64,000 bases of DNA, taken from positions 22,091,962 to 22,155,961 of the forward strand of contig OY811971.1 in NCBI GenBank assembly GCA_963681505.1, written 5' to 3'. A model generated the notes under the pieces. The model had not been told where the DNA came from and made no database searches. It was given only the letters and a program-made list of their open reading frames with translations. Origin of the DNA: Eunapius fragilis (Eukaryota > Porifera > Demospongiae > Spongillida > Spongillidae). A program made the translations under genes and the position numbers. Shown here piece after piece: positions 11,046 to 25,306 of this stretch; the stretch's first letter is position 1; each line of letters begins with the position of its first letter.

Positions 11046-13357
11046 TTATCATTTATTTATACAATGGAAAGGAGGAGGAGGAGGGTGGATGCAATGGGAA
11101 GAAAGGTAGAAGGAGGAGGAGGATGGTAGGAGGAGGAGGAGGAGAAGGAGGTAGAGGAAGGAGAGGAGAAGGTGGGGGGTGGATGCAACGGGAAGAATGG
11201 AAGGAGGAGGGGGAGGAGAGGGAGGATGCAATAGGTAGGAAGGTAAAAGTAGGATGAGGAGGAAGAGGTGTGGATGCAATCAAAAGAAAGGAGGAGGGGA
11301 GGAGAGAGGAGGAGGAGGAGGGGGGGGGAGGAGGAGGATGGGTGGATAAAGGAAGATAGGAGGAGGTGGTGGGAAAGGAGGAGAAGGAAGTAGAGGTGGG
11401 GAGGAGATAGCAGGGGGGATGCAACGGGAAGAATGGAAAGAGGAGGAGAGGATGCAACAGGTAGGAAGGTAGAAGTAGGAGGATGAGGAGGAGGAGGGAA
11501 AGGTGTGGATGCAATCAAAGAAAGGAGGAGGGGGAGGGGTAGGTGTAATAGGATGGAAGGTAGGAGGAAAAATGAGAGGGAGTAAGAGGAGGAGGAGGGG
11601 AGGGGAGGAGGAGGGGAGGGGAGGAGGAGGGGAGGGGAGGAGGAGGAGGAGGGGAGGGGAGGAGGAGGGAGGGGAGGAGGAGGAGAGGAGGAGGATGGAT
11701 AGATGGAAAGGGAGGAGGGGAGGGTGCAACAGGTAGGAAGGTAGAAGTAGGAGGAGGAGGAGGAAGGGGAGGTGTGGATACAATCAAAAGAAAGGAGGAG
11801 GGGGAGGGGTAGGTGTAATAGGAAGGAAGGTAGGAGGAAAAATGAGAGGGAGTAAGAGGAGGAGGACAGGAGGGGAGGAGGAGGGAGGAGGAGGGAGGAG
11901 GACGAGGAGGGAGGAGGAGTATGGGTGGATGATAGAAGATAGGAAGAGGAGGAGGGGGAGGAGGAGAAGGACGTAGAGGAGGGGGAGGAAAAGTTGGGGG
12001 TGGATGCAGCGGGAAAAAGAAAGGAGGAGGGGAGGATGCAACAGGAAGGAACACAGAAGTAGGAGGATGAGGAGGAGGAGGAGGGGGAGGTGTGGATGCA
12101 ATCAAAAGAAAGGAGGAGGAGGGGTGTTAGGTGTAATAGGAAGGAAGGTAGGAGGGAAAATGAGAGGGAGTAAAAGAAGGAGGAAGAGGAAGGGAGGAGG
12201 AGGAGGAGGGGAGAAGGAGAGGAGGAGGAGGGAAGAGGAGGGGAGGAGGAGGATGGGCGGATGAAAGACAATGGGAAGAGCTGGAGGGAGAGGAGGAGGA
12301 GGAGGAGGAGGTAAGAAAGAAAGAAGGGCAGTGAATATGAATGGTCTTGAGAGATATGCCATACTAAGTAGAGGTACTGCAGTTGCAACCAGTGGGAAGG
12401 TAGAAGTAGGGAAGGGGAGGAGGAGGGAGGAGGAGGGAGGAGGAGGGGAGGAGGAGGGAGGCAAAGGGGAGAAGGATGGAGGAGGAGGGGAGGAGGAGGG
12501 AGGAGGAGAGGAGGTGGATGGAGGAGGGGAGATGGAGAGGAGGAGGAGGAGGGGAGGAGGATGGGTGGATGAAGATAGGAGGAGGAGGGGGAGGGGAGGG
12601 AGGTGAAGGGGAGGAGAGGAGAAGGGGAGGAGGAGGATGGGTGGATGAAGGAAGATAGGAAGAGGAGGAGAAAGAGGTAGAGAAGAGGGAGGAGAAGGTG
12701 GGGAGTGGATGCAACGGGAAGAAGTATGGAAGGAGGAGGGGGAGGAGGGAAGGATGCAACGGGTAGGAAGATAGATATAGGAGGAGGGGAGGTTTGGATG
12801 CAATCAAAAAAAAGGAGGGGGGAGGGGTAGGTGTAATAAGAAGGAAGGTAGGAGGGAAAATGAGAGGGAGTAAGAGGAGGAGAAGGGGAGATGAGGAGGA
12901 GGGAGGAGGAGGGGAGGAGGAGGATGGGTGGATGAAGGAAGATAGGAAGAGGAGGAGAAGGACGTAGAGGAGGGGGAGGAGAAGTTGGGGGTGGATGCAA
13001 CGGGAAAGAGAAAGGAGGAGGGGAGGATGCAACAGATAGGAACATAGAAGTAGGAGGATGAGGAGGAGGAGGGGGATGAGGGGAGAAGGAGGAGGGGAGT
13101 AGGAGAGGAGGAGGAGGGAAGAGGAGGAGAGGAGGAGGATGGGTGGATGAAGGAAGATAGGAAGAGGTGGAGGGAGAGGATGAGGAGGAGGAGGAGGGGG
13201 AGGTGTGGATGCAATCAAAAGAAAGGAGGAGGGGTGTTATGTGTAATAGGAGGGAAGGTAGGAGGGAAAATGAGAGGGAGTAAAAGAAGGAGGAAGAGGA
13301 GGAGGGGAGGAGGAGAGGAGGAGGAGGGAAGAGGAGGGGAGGAGGAGGAGGTAAGAA
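11046..13357. repeat. GAG/GGA satellite, right arm of palindrome
   Basis: This is the inverted counterpart of the left satellite, with the same higher-order landmarks in complement. It is not an exact mirror. The junction segment that marks the inner end of the unique arm at about 13340-13410 occurs a second time at about 12305-12380 (GAATGGTCTTGAGAGATATG), embedded in satellite. Part of the arm has therefore been duplicated within the right half. Confidence 0.9.
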
Positions 13358-15773
13358 AGAAAGAAGGGCAGTGAATATGAATGGTCTTGAGAGATATGCC
13401 ATACTAAGTAAAGGTACTGCAGTTTGTGTACCAGATAACTGACTGTCACAAGCAAGTCATCTGGTCCCCAGACTAGTGTAGAGGGTGTAGAGGGTGAAGA
13501 AGGTGGCCCCATGATTAGAAGGCATGGTACGTGCATGCTTACATGTACATGCCACAAACTGAGCAGATATAGAAAAAGGGTGCACAATATAAACTACCAT
13601 GAACATTCACAGCATCCATCATAAGCGATACATGTGAACGTACGATACTGTTTTATGTTGAAACGTAGCGTACGAGGTACGATCGCTTATATACCACGTA
13701 GAACGATCATAGCGGAGTTAATTACCTAACTTCAAATTTAAAGGGCGTGACCATTGCATAATGGCATATTGGAATAGGGGGAGTGGCGCGAAATGTCGAA
13801 TTACTTTGAAAATCCATATCTCCGTAAAGGATAAGAAAAAACGTAACGATCTGCAGAAATCAATAGCTACAGGACCCTTCTATGTATACTCCAAATTTGA
13901 CATATTATCGTCACTCGTATCTGGAGAAATGTGGAATCTTAACCCATTGGGTTAGAGACCTTTATAACCATGTCATGGAAAATATCTAGAGCACCAAAAT
14001 CGGTTCGCACAGAGAGATCTGATGTGTGAACAAGTGTACGAAATTTGAAAAGAAAATATAAAACCGTTGTGAAGATATGTTGCTTTGTGTAACGTACAAT
14101 TTTTATAGCGATAAAATTAAAACTCCAGAAGGGTGATTTTGCTGGACACCGTCCCATATATATGGGACTGTCTCCGAGAAAATGGCCCTTCGCTATATAA
14201 TTTTAAAGTTATAAAAATGACTCACGTTTGAATCGCTATAACTTCGGAACGGTACACGCCATTGACTTCCTTTTTTCAAAACTTCATACTACACCATTTC
14301 TATAAGGTTAAACAGATTTTGGAGTCTTGCATTAGCTTCGTGCCAGTGTTGTAACGTCCGATATCCCTTGGGGTTCAAACTGGCCATATCTTTCAGCAGG
14401 ACGTCTCAATTAACTTCAAATTCGGTTTATACGCAGAGGGGTCCTGTACCTATCGATGTGCCCTGTTCGTTAATTTTTACTTGATCCGTTACGGAGATAC
14501 AGCTGTGCAAAGTAATTGCACATTTTTCGTTCATTCCGCGCCATTAACCTACTGCAACCTGGTTCCCGCTACTCCGAGCACATGAATATACAATAACCTC
14601 CCGTGCCCATGCCACTTTATTAACCTGTACAACTGAAGTACCACCGTTCTTACAAACGTCAGTGGTTCTGTTCTATAATGGACAAGATTCGTTAAGCGAT
14701 CGAAATGTGTGGGATTCAGTTACCGTCACCATACAAAAAAATACGGTACGTATTACCAGTACCGATGCGCGCGCACAACATTATGTAGAAATCGTGTCCC
14801 TGTCGATTCGGTCATACTCTTTGGGTGCCACTCATTGCGTGGCCATTCATAGCCTCACAACCTATACGTCAGAGCCATGATATATAGTGCACGGTGTATC
14901 AGCTAAGCTATGGGAGAGGCGTGGTCGAGTTAAAGACACATGCAGCGTAGCTAGGCTGGAACACATGTAACCCTTCCTAATTGTCGGGATCTGGCACATA
15001 TATTTTAAATGCCCACCGTTTTTCATTTCATCTGCATGGCTGGCACACACACACACCCATGAACCAACACATACACACGTCTAACATAACACTTATACAC
15101 ACTCTTTCCACTTCTTTTCCCCTTGCTGTACACCCTGTAAATTGTTATGTGCTACATGGATTCACTCATAAGCTTTGTCTAGTTGAACTTTTTTTCTATG
15201 TCTTTCGGTTACAGTGCTTTCACTGGCCTACTATACAACCCTCTTTCTCAACCATTTGTATCCTGACCGATGTGTTTTTCACGTGTAACTGATCATGTAG
15301 AAATCGTGTCCCTGTCGATTTGGTCATACTCTTTGGGTGCCACTCATTGCGTGGCCATTTATAGGCTCACAACCTATAACAGTACATCAGAGCCATGATA
15401 TATAGTGCCCGGTGTATCAGCTTGGCTATGGGAGAGGCGTGGTCGAGTTAAAGACACATGCGGCCTGGAACACATGTAACCCTTCCTTATTATTGGGATA
15501 TGCGTTCTGCTGGCACATATAACACCCACCATTTTTCATTTCATCTGCACGGCTGGCACACACACCCATGAACCACACCCATGAACATACACACGTCTCA
15601 TGTCATGACTATTCACACTCTTTCCACCATAAGACACTATTCTTTTCCCCTTGCTGTAAACCCTGTAAATTGTTATGTTGTGTGCCACATGGATTCACTC
15701 ATATGCTTTGTCAATTTGAACTTTTTTTTCTATGTCTTTCGGTTACAGTGCTTTCACTGGCCTAATATACAAC

Positions 15774-18324
<2,551 letters not shown>

Positions 18325-19463
18325 CAGTTACACACGTGAAAAACACCTCAGTCAGAATACAAATAGTTGAGATAGAGGGTTGTATAGTAGGCCAGTGAAA
18401 GCACTGTAACCGAAAGACATAGAAAAAAAGTTCAACTAGACAAAGCTTATAAGTGAATCCATGTAGCGCATAACAATATACAGGGTGAACAGCAAGGGGA
18501 AAAGAATAGTGGAAAGAGTGTGTATAAGTGTGACGTTAGACGTGTGTATGTGTTGGTTCATGGGTGTGTGTGTGTGTGCCAGCCATGCAGATGAAATGAA
18601 AAACGGTGGGCGTTTAAAATATAAGTGCCAGCAGAACGCAAATCCCGACGGGTTACATGTGTTCCAGCCTAGCTGCGCTGCATGTGTCTTTAACTCGACC
18701 ACGCCTCCCCATGCCATAGCCTAGCTGATACACCGTGCATTATATATATCATGGCTCTGACGTATAGGTTGTAAGCCTATGAATGGCCACGCAATGAGTG
18801 GCACCCAAAGAGTATGACCGAATCGACAGGGACACGATTTCTACATAATGTTGTGCGCGCGTATTGGTACTGGTAGTACGTACCGTGTTTTTTGTATGGT
18901 GACGGTAGCTGAATCCCACACATTTCGATCGCTTAACGAATCTTGTCCATTATAGAACAGAACCACTGACGTTTGTAAGAACGGTGGTACTTCAGTTGTA
19001 CAGGTTAATACAGTGGCATGGGCACGGGAGGTTAAAGTATTTCATGTGCTCGGAGTAGCGGGAACCAGGTTGCAGTAGGTTAATGGCGCGGAATGAACGA
19101 AAAATGTGCAATTACTTTGCACAGCTGTATCTCCGTAACGGATCAAGTAAAAATTAACGAACAGGGCACATCGATAGGTACAGGACCCCTCTGCGTATAA
19201 ACCGAATTTGAAGTTAATTGAGACGTCCTGCTGAAAGATATGGCCAGTTTGAACCCCAAGGGGTATCGGACGTTACAACACTGGCACGAAGCTAATGCAA
19301 GACTCCAAAATCTATTTTACCTTATAGAAATGGTGTAGTATGAAGTGTTGAAAATAGGAAGTCAATGGCGTGTACTGTTCCGAAGTTATAGTGATTCAAA
19401 CGTGAGTCATTTTTATAACTTTAAATTATATAGCGAAGGGCCATTTTCTCGGAGACTGTCCCA

Positions 19464-21163
19464 TATATATATATATATATAAATCCACCACCATCTGCGG
19501 CGTGAATCTCCCATTTCAGGACCATTTCAGGCTGCGCGGACGGAAACTATGATATTCGTAGTTTTGTTACATGTGCTGTAATTGAATTGACACTGTCCAC
19601 AAGGGTCTAAAAAAAAAAAAAAGAATAATGCACGATCTCGTAGCCTGGAACGTTCCATATTCTGCATGGTATTCTTATGCATATAAGCATCCGGCACTTT
19701 GTTTTGCATTATTAACTTTCCATTGAATTATCATGTTTACCTTCTTCCAAACGTATATGTTGGTATAACTAATTCACGTATCCTTCCGCACTATAAGCAA
19801 GGATCCACGCCGCAAATGGTCAGCGCCGCACCTGTCCCCAGTGCATGGTCTTCCTCTGCCTCAAGATGTCCCACCCCCCCCCCCCCCCCCCCCCCCCCCC
19901 TTCCCCCACTAGTCGCATCAAACATGCAAATTTAAGTCTATGCCAGTTCAGCAGCTAGCTATCCGAGGCAGTTACATAGGGGCATGCAGTCGTCGGTTTA
20001 ACACGCAACCGGAAGACATCTCTCAGCACTGCTTCTTATACGCTTCGCCTCCAATTATTTGTTCAGTACGCTTCTTTTGTATAATATATACATGTTTCCA
20101 TCTTCAGTACGTTTAACGTCTACCAGTTCGTCCAATTCTTCATTTGTATACATGCACACTCGCGACTTTTTTAAACGTGGTGAATTGTTAATTGTACGAA
20201 AAAGGACAACAGCTCAGTAGGTCAAGTGGCTTGGTTTAATTGGATTGGAGAATAAAAGTTAATGAAAGACTTTGAACGCAAAAAAAAAAACGCGCTGGTG
20301 GAACAATACATTTCAAGTAGATTGGCTCGTACGAAATGACCAGAACTCTGGGCAAAGGCTTCCAGAGCATTGTGGATTTGGAAAATAACATGTCAAATGA
20401 GCATTATAAATGGAGTGCAATTAATGATAGCATCGCATCAGGCTTCTTTATTGGCATGGGAAAAGCACAGCCCATGGAGGATTATGTGAAACACTGAAAG
20501 CTCTAAAGTTTGGTTGACCTAAACGTAAATCACTGCAACAGCCCATATTCGTGGTGCAAAGTGGATATCAAAACCATAGAGTTCTGTATAGGCCTAAATT
20601 ATGATTTTTAAAAACGTGGGGAACAACTTACAGCAAAGGGGGGGGGGGGGGGGGGACCACCCATGCACGGCACCATACTTAGGTGGTCCCTCTGGACCGC
20701 TTACGGACCGCGGGGGAACCAGTTGTGGCGTGACATGCAGGTAAATGCATGCAATGCCGATGTATACCTGCATGCAAAAAAAAAAAATTCTGACACCATT
20801 ACACGCATGGGGACCTGAGCATGTAGGGCTACCGCTATACTTAGAAGTAAACCTGTATATATAGTAGGTAAACATACCCATTGCAAGTAAACAAGTGTTT
20901 GTGTTTTTACATGTCTGTGTAACGTACATAAGTAACTTACATAAACATGCATACTTCAGAGAAGCTAGGACTGTAAGTTCATATTTGGTAATTATATATA
21001 TAAGGTTCGAAATGAATCGTTACAAAATGTTGTTAAATGGCAGCCATTGAAGTGCTTCCTACAACGAGTTAGGCTAGGGATCCAAAGGTTAAAATAACAA
21101 TTAGGAAGAGAGACTCGCGGCGTATAATTGAACACGGTTTTGTCGTGCTCCATTCGAGTGGTG
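19464..21163. other. Upstream region of the beta-helix membrane protein gene
   Basis: This non-coding stretch has a C-homopolymer at about 19871-19900 and a G-homopolymer at about 20638-20656. No TATA box or RNA gene could be assigned with confidence. A TATATATA run lies at about 20995-21002, some 165 bp before the start codon. Confidence 0.5.
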
Positions 21164-24100
21164 ATGATACACAGAGTTTACGTCGCGCTCATAGCGGTGT
21201 TTTGCCTGGTGGTTGAATCCTTCGGGGCCTACACCACAGTTCACGTTCCCGCTGGACATAACTCCACGCTCGAGAGCTACCTATGCAACGGGTCGGCTCT
21301 GTCCAATGGCACTACGTTGCAGCTAGAAGCCGGAGAGCACGTGATATCGCGTGGACCGTTGTGTTCGATTCGAAACTTGAAGGACATAACCATAACGGGA
21401 GCTGGGAGAGACCTCACTGTCGTGCGGTGTAGCCATGGCGGGCGTGGGTTTAAGCTTACCTCCGTCAGAAACCTGACGATTGCTATGATGGCATTTGATG
21501 GTTGTGGTCTTCCTACGTCTCTACCCACTCCCTTAACTCCCTTAGACGGAAACGTAACGTCTCCAGTCGTCCTGTACTTGGACTCCAGTTCAGTAGTGTC
21601 ACTGCAGCACGTGATCGTAACCAATTTCTTCGGATATGGAATCTTCGGGTACGCGTTGTACGAGGCTGCCCTGTCAGACGTTCAATTTCTTAACTGCGCT
21701 GGCAACTGCTCCGGAGCTTTTTTTAATGCTACATTGGGCACTCTGACTGTACAGGCATGTCGGTTCTCAAATCTGAGTAATCTGAACTCACTACAGATTG
21801 GTTCAGGGTTGAACCTATGGAGTTCATATTCTGTGCGTGTACGTGACTGCGTGTTTTACAACCTCTCGTCGGTGGGTGGTGCTGTTCAGATGTATCAATC
21901 AATTGCCATAATCACTAATAGCACCTTTGTTTCGTTACAAGGAGGTGCTTTTAGTGCATACAACTCTTACATCATCATTGCTTACAGCACATTTTCACAG
22001 AATTTTGCTGAATATGGAGCCGCCATTTTCACCAAAAACAATTATTACTTATCAATATCTGGCTGTCTATTTGATGGAAATGTGGCTACAGCATGGGGAG
22101 GAGCAATTAGCCTATTTAACCCCATGCAGTTAAGTATATTAATGAACACCACTATGAGGATTACCGATTGTGTGTTCACTAACAACGCTGCTGCTACTGT
22201 TGGTGGAGCCCTGTTTATATTTCATTCATTTTCACTTTCATTTGTGTTCATCGATCACACCATTTTGCTGAACAACAGTGCACCCACTGGAGCTGCCATC
22301 TATGCGGGAGACTTCCGCCCAGTTGATGGTTCCCTGACCTACTTCCTTGTGTTGAATGACATCCTAGTTTTGCAGAACCACTGTTCTTCCTGTGCTTTGG
22401 AGCAGGATGTCATTGGGGCAGCTATATATTACAGTGAAGTGAGTGATGTTGTAATACGCAGTGTCAGTGGCTTAGGAAGCCAGTTTATAGGGAATTCCCC
22501 TCAAGGGGCAATACAAGGATTATCTGGTGGTCTTCACTTGTTTGACTATGTCTTATTCAGAGGCAATACTGGTGAGAGTGGTGGAGCTATTGGTCTTCTA
22601 AACAATGCCCATCTCTACTTTCATGCTAATTGCAATGTAATGTTTGATGGCAACACAGCCAGGACGTATGGTGGTGCCATCTACATACAGGGAGATCAAA
22701 GAATTCCAAAGTCAGTGACGACAAGTTGTGTGATTCATTTTGTTGGCCAGCAAGAAAACTATTCCATCAACTTTATCAGTAACATTGCAAACTTGTCAGG
22801 CCAATCCATTTATGCAACTCCCATTTATAATTGCTCCCCTTCATTGCCACTAGAGCTGAATAATAGTGAATATTATTTCAACCATCCCTCGGCATATTAT
22901 GACCGTGTTTTCAACATCACATCTAACACATCAGCTGTTCAAATACTCTCATTTCCACTGAAAATTTATCTGTGCTCTTGCAATACAGGCACAAAGTGTG
23001 AGGTCATAACTGATAGAATCTATAAGATAGCCACCACACCGGGTAGGACTGTTCGATTTAATGCCACATCTGTAGACTCCGAAAATCACATCTCTCCTGC
23101 AGTTATATATACCACTGTTCCACCAAATAGTCACAATGTCAGTCTTGCACGTCAGCAGAATGTGCAGTGGATTGAAAAGCTATGTGACACTATAGAATAC
23201 CAAATATATGGGCAAGAGAACACTTCTATCAATCTCCAGCTATCGACTTTCATGGGCAATATTCCAACCATCTTGCAGATCACTTTCAAACCATGTGACC
23301 CTGGGTTTGTGCTGAAGCCCAACTCTGAAGGTTTTTTAACATGCAATTGTTCATCATTTTTAATGCCATCGATAGTAAACTGTGATGTATTCAGTGGCAC
23401 GGTGACAAGATCTGACAACCAATGGATAGGTGTATACAATAACGGGACAAAGAACCTTCCTGCTGTTGCCTACACATGTCCACTTGACTACTGTAAGTTG
23501 AGCTTAACTCAGCTCTCCTTGGCAGCCTCTGATGAATTATGTGATAAAAATCGCCAGGGTCTACTCTGTGGCCATTGCCGTCCCAACCTGAGTGTGGTAT
23601 TTGGGTCCACCGAGTGTCAGGTTTGTTCAGACCTTTGGCTCCTCTCCATCTTACTGTATGGTGTGTTGGGTATTGTGCTGGTGGCTACTCTATTTATCAT
23701 TAACCTAACTGTGTCTCAGGGAACCATTTATGGCCTCATATTTTATGCCAATGTTATTCAAGTGAATTCTTCCATTTTCTTCAACCAACCATCTTTGAAG
23801 CCTTTGAAAATCCTCATTTCATTTATCAATCTTGATCTGGGGTTCCCTCTATGTTTCTATAATGGTATGGATGATGCTGCAAAGACAGGCCTTCAGTTTG
23901 TGTTTCCAGCTTACCTTCTTGTACTCACCATCACTGTTGTTATGGTATGCCACTACTGCCTTCGTGAGTCTACTGGAACAAAATTTTCAAATGTTTGCCT
24001 TAATCAATTCAGTCACTTTGTTGGTAAAAGAGCTGTGAGTGTGCTGGCTACTCTCATTTATCTTTCCTATTCCAAGCTGCTGAGAACTGTGAATGACATA

Positions 24101-24919
24101 CTTACATATGCAACTGTGATGGTAGAGGATAGCACTCAATTTCGAGTATGGTTTTTTGACGGGACAATTCGCTATTTTGAAAGAAGGCATCTTGTTTTGT
24201 TTATTGTAGCCATAGTAACGAGTGTCTTATTCATCCTTCCCTACACAGTCGCCCTAACTCTAATTCCCATCATCAGCAGGTACAGTGACCATAACAGGTT
24301 CTTCACCTGGCTCCATCAGAAAGCCAACATACTGAAGCCAATGAATGATGCATACTACGCTTCATACAAAGGTGTGTGGCGAAGCTGGCTTGGGGTGCGT
24401 CTCTGGCTTTTGGTAATCCTTTATGTTCCAACACCATTTTATAGTTCAGACAAACCTTACTTACTCATGTACATTCATGCTGTCATCCTGGTTGTCTTCC
24501 TGTTCATTCAGGCTCATGTTAAGCCATTTGCAGAGCCATCAAAGGGGAAATGGATTTTCACTGATATCTACAATTGGGCAGACTCGTTTTATATTCTCAA
24601 CTACACAGTTTTAGCTTTAACCGTGTCATATATCCTGTCGAATGGTAGCAATGCTCACCATATTGCCATCACTGTTGGGTCTCTAGTAGGCCTGTCTGGG
24701 ATCATGATCTTTGCCACTCTTATCTACCATGTCTGTATGGTCATTAAGAACATGTGCATAACACAATTATCCACCAAAGAAAGAGCTGAAACCATTCCTG
24801 ATGATGAGGCATATGAAACCATAGAGCTTGGTAAGGCTGCTCCCTTGAATTTTAGCAATGTGTCCTATGTGGAAGTCACTGAAAATGACTTAAGAGAGCC
24901 TCTGATGGAATCTTTGTGA
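21164..24919 (+). CDS. Large secreted-topology beta-helix, multi-pass membrane protein (1251 aa)
   Basis: I chose the ATG at 21164 because it opens directly into a signal peptide (MIHRVYVALIAVFCLVVESF). Residues about 40-560 repeat short Asn/Gly-rich strands such as GGAI, GGALF and GGAIY, typical of right-handed parallel beta-helix and polymorphic-membrane-protein-like repeats, with many N-glycosylation sites. A cysteine-rich stretch follows (CDPGF near 710, then GLLCGHC and CQVCSDLW near 800-820). About nine or ten hydrophobic segments run from residue about 825 to about 1195, and a cytoplasmic tail ends in acidic and leucine residues. It is one uninterrupted exon although other host genes here are spliced. 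I do not know its function; a cell-surface receptor or adhesion role is a guess. The overlap copy is at 37241. Confidence 0.85.
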   Translation: MIHRVYVALIAVFCLVVESFGAYTTVHVPAGHNSTLESYLCNGSALSNGTTLQLEAGEHVISRGPLCSIRNLKDITITGAGRDLTVVRCSHGGRGFKLTSVRNLTIAMMAFDGCGLPTSLPTPLTPLDGNVTSPVVLYLDSSSVVSLQHVIVTNFFGYGIFGYALYEAALSDVQFLNCAGNCSGAFFNATLGTLTVQACRFSNLSNLNSLQIGSGLNLWSSYSVRVRDCVFYNLSSVGGAVQMYQSIAIITNSTFVSLQGGAFSAYNSYIIIAYSTFSQNFAEYGAAIFTKNNYYLSISGCLFDGNVATAWGGAISLFNPMQLSILMNTTMRITDCVFTNNAAATVGGALFIFHSFSLSFVFIDHTILLNNSAPTGAAIYAGDFRPVDGSLTYFLVLNDILVLQNHCSSCALEQDVIGAAIYYSEVSDVVIRSVSGLGSQFIGNSPQGAIQGLSGGLHLFDYVLFRGNTGESGGAIGLLNNAHLYFHANCNVMFDGNTARTYGGAIYIQGDQRIPKSVTTSCVIHFVGQQENYSINFISNIANLSGQSIYATPIYNCSPSLPLELNNSEYYFNHPSAYYDRVFNITSNTSAVQILSFPLKIYLCSCNTGTKCEVITDRIYKIATTPGRTVRFNATSVDSENHISPAVIYTTVPPNSHNVSLARQQNVQWIEKLCDTIEYQIYGQENTSINLQLSTFMGNIPTILQITFKPCDPGFVLKPNSEGFLTCNCSSFLMPSIVNCDVFSGTVTRSDNQWIGVYNNGTKNLPAVAYTCPLDYCKLSLTQLSLAASDELCDKNRQGLLCGHCRPNLSVVFGSTECQVCSDLWLLSILLYGVLGIVLVATLFIINLTVSQGTIYGLIFYANVIQVNSSIFFNQPSLKPLKILISFINLDLGFPLCFYNGMDDAAKTGLQFVFPAYLLVLTITVVMVCHYCLRESTGTKFSNVCLNQFSHFVGKRAVSVLATLIYLSYSKLLRTVNDILTYATVMVEDSTQFRVWFFDGTIRYFERRHLVLFIVAIVTSVLFILPYTVALTLIPIISRYSDHNRFFTWLHQKANILKPMNDAYYASYKGVWRSWLGVRLWLLVILYVPTPFYSSDKPYLLMYIHAVILVVFLFIQAHVKPFAEPSKGKWIFTDIYNWADSFYILNYTVLALTVSYILSNGSNAHHIAITVGSLVGLSGIMIFATLIYHVCMVIKNMCITQLSTKERAETIPDDEAYETIELGKAAPLNFSNVSYVEVTENDLREPLMESL

Positions 24920-25260
24920 CATTAGTTCGTGCATGCAAACAACCCTTATGTGTGAGAATTTTTGTTTGCAATAGCACCTATTCCCCGAATGACAACAAAT
25001 AGTTGTGTGATAAAACGTGTGCATTCCCTTAGTTGCTGTTGTACCTTGATGTAAATATAAATATATGTAAAGTACACTGGTCTGAATTCTTATGGGTAAA
25101 CATCAGTAAACAAGTTCATCTATAGGTGCGTGTTTATAATTGTGCAGCTGCATGCGCAATCACGTACATGTATAAATAATGACACTAGATACATTGCAAT
25201 CACACATTATGGCGTTCATATTCTTATGACATGTACATGCGTGTCAAACTTGTACATGTA
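24920..25260. other. 3' flank of the beta-helix gene
   Basis: No gene was seen. AT-rich sequence (AAATATAAATATATG near 25052) may include the polyadenylation region, but no clear signal was assigned. Confidence 0.4.
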
Positions 25261-25306
25261 GGCAAATGGTCTTGATGAACGCTATAATCAAACATTGCAA
25301 AATATG
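25261..25306 (+). pseudogene. Ty3/gypsy-type integrase fragment, left part
   Basis: A short in-frame stretch reading NGLDERYNQTLQNM matches the conserved motif just after the integrase catalytic core of Ty3/gypsy retrotransposons. It is interrupted at 25306 by the inverted-repeat element 25307-26361, and the same frame resumes at 26362. The 5' part of pol is absent, so this is a dead fragment. Confidence 0.75.

Larger units (their letters stand above)
7361..14156. mobile_element. Element B: 6.8-kb giant palindromic inverted-repeat element
   Basis: The ends TGGGACGGTGTCCAGC match element A, and the first 38 bases are the same on both sides. The inversion continues far inward. 7361-8160 is almost identical to the complement of about 13358-14156; I noticed only scattered differences, for example one base in ATCACTATAAA versus ATCGCTATAAA. 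After that, both arms become CTC/TCC satellite on the plus strand on the left and its complement on the right, around an asymmetric centre near 10.4-11.05 kb. No transposase is encoded. The flanks are TATATA, so a TA target is likely. An assembly hairpin artefact cannot be excluded from sequence alone. Confidence 0.85.

Noticed and set aside
11039..13402. Mirror-image long frames in the purine arm, including a 781-codon minus-strand frame
   Set aside because: These are the same satellite in inverted orientation, with no independent evidence of coding.
19527..20952. Short minus-strand frames upstream of the beta-helix gene
   Set aside because: They have no recognisable motifs, run through homopolymers and show no splice-site support.
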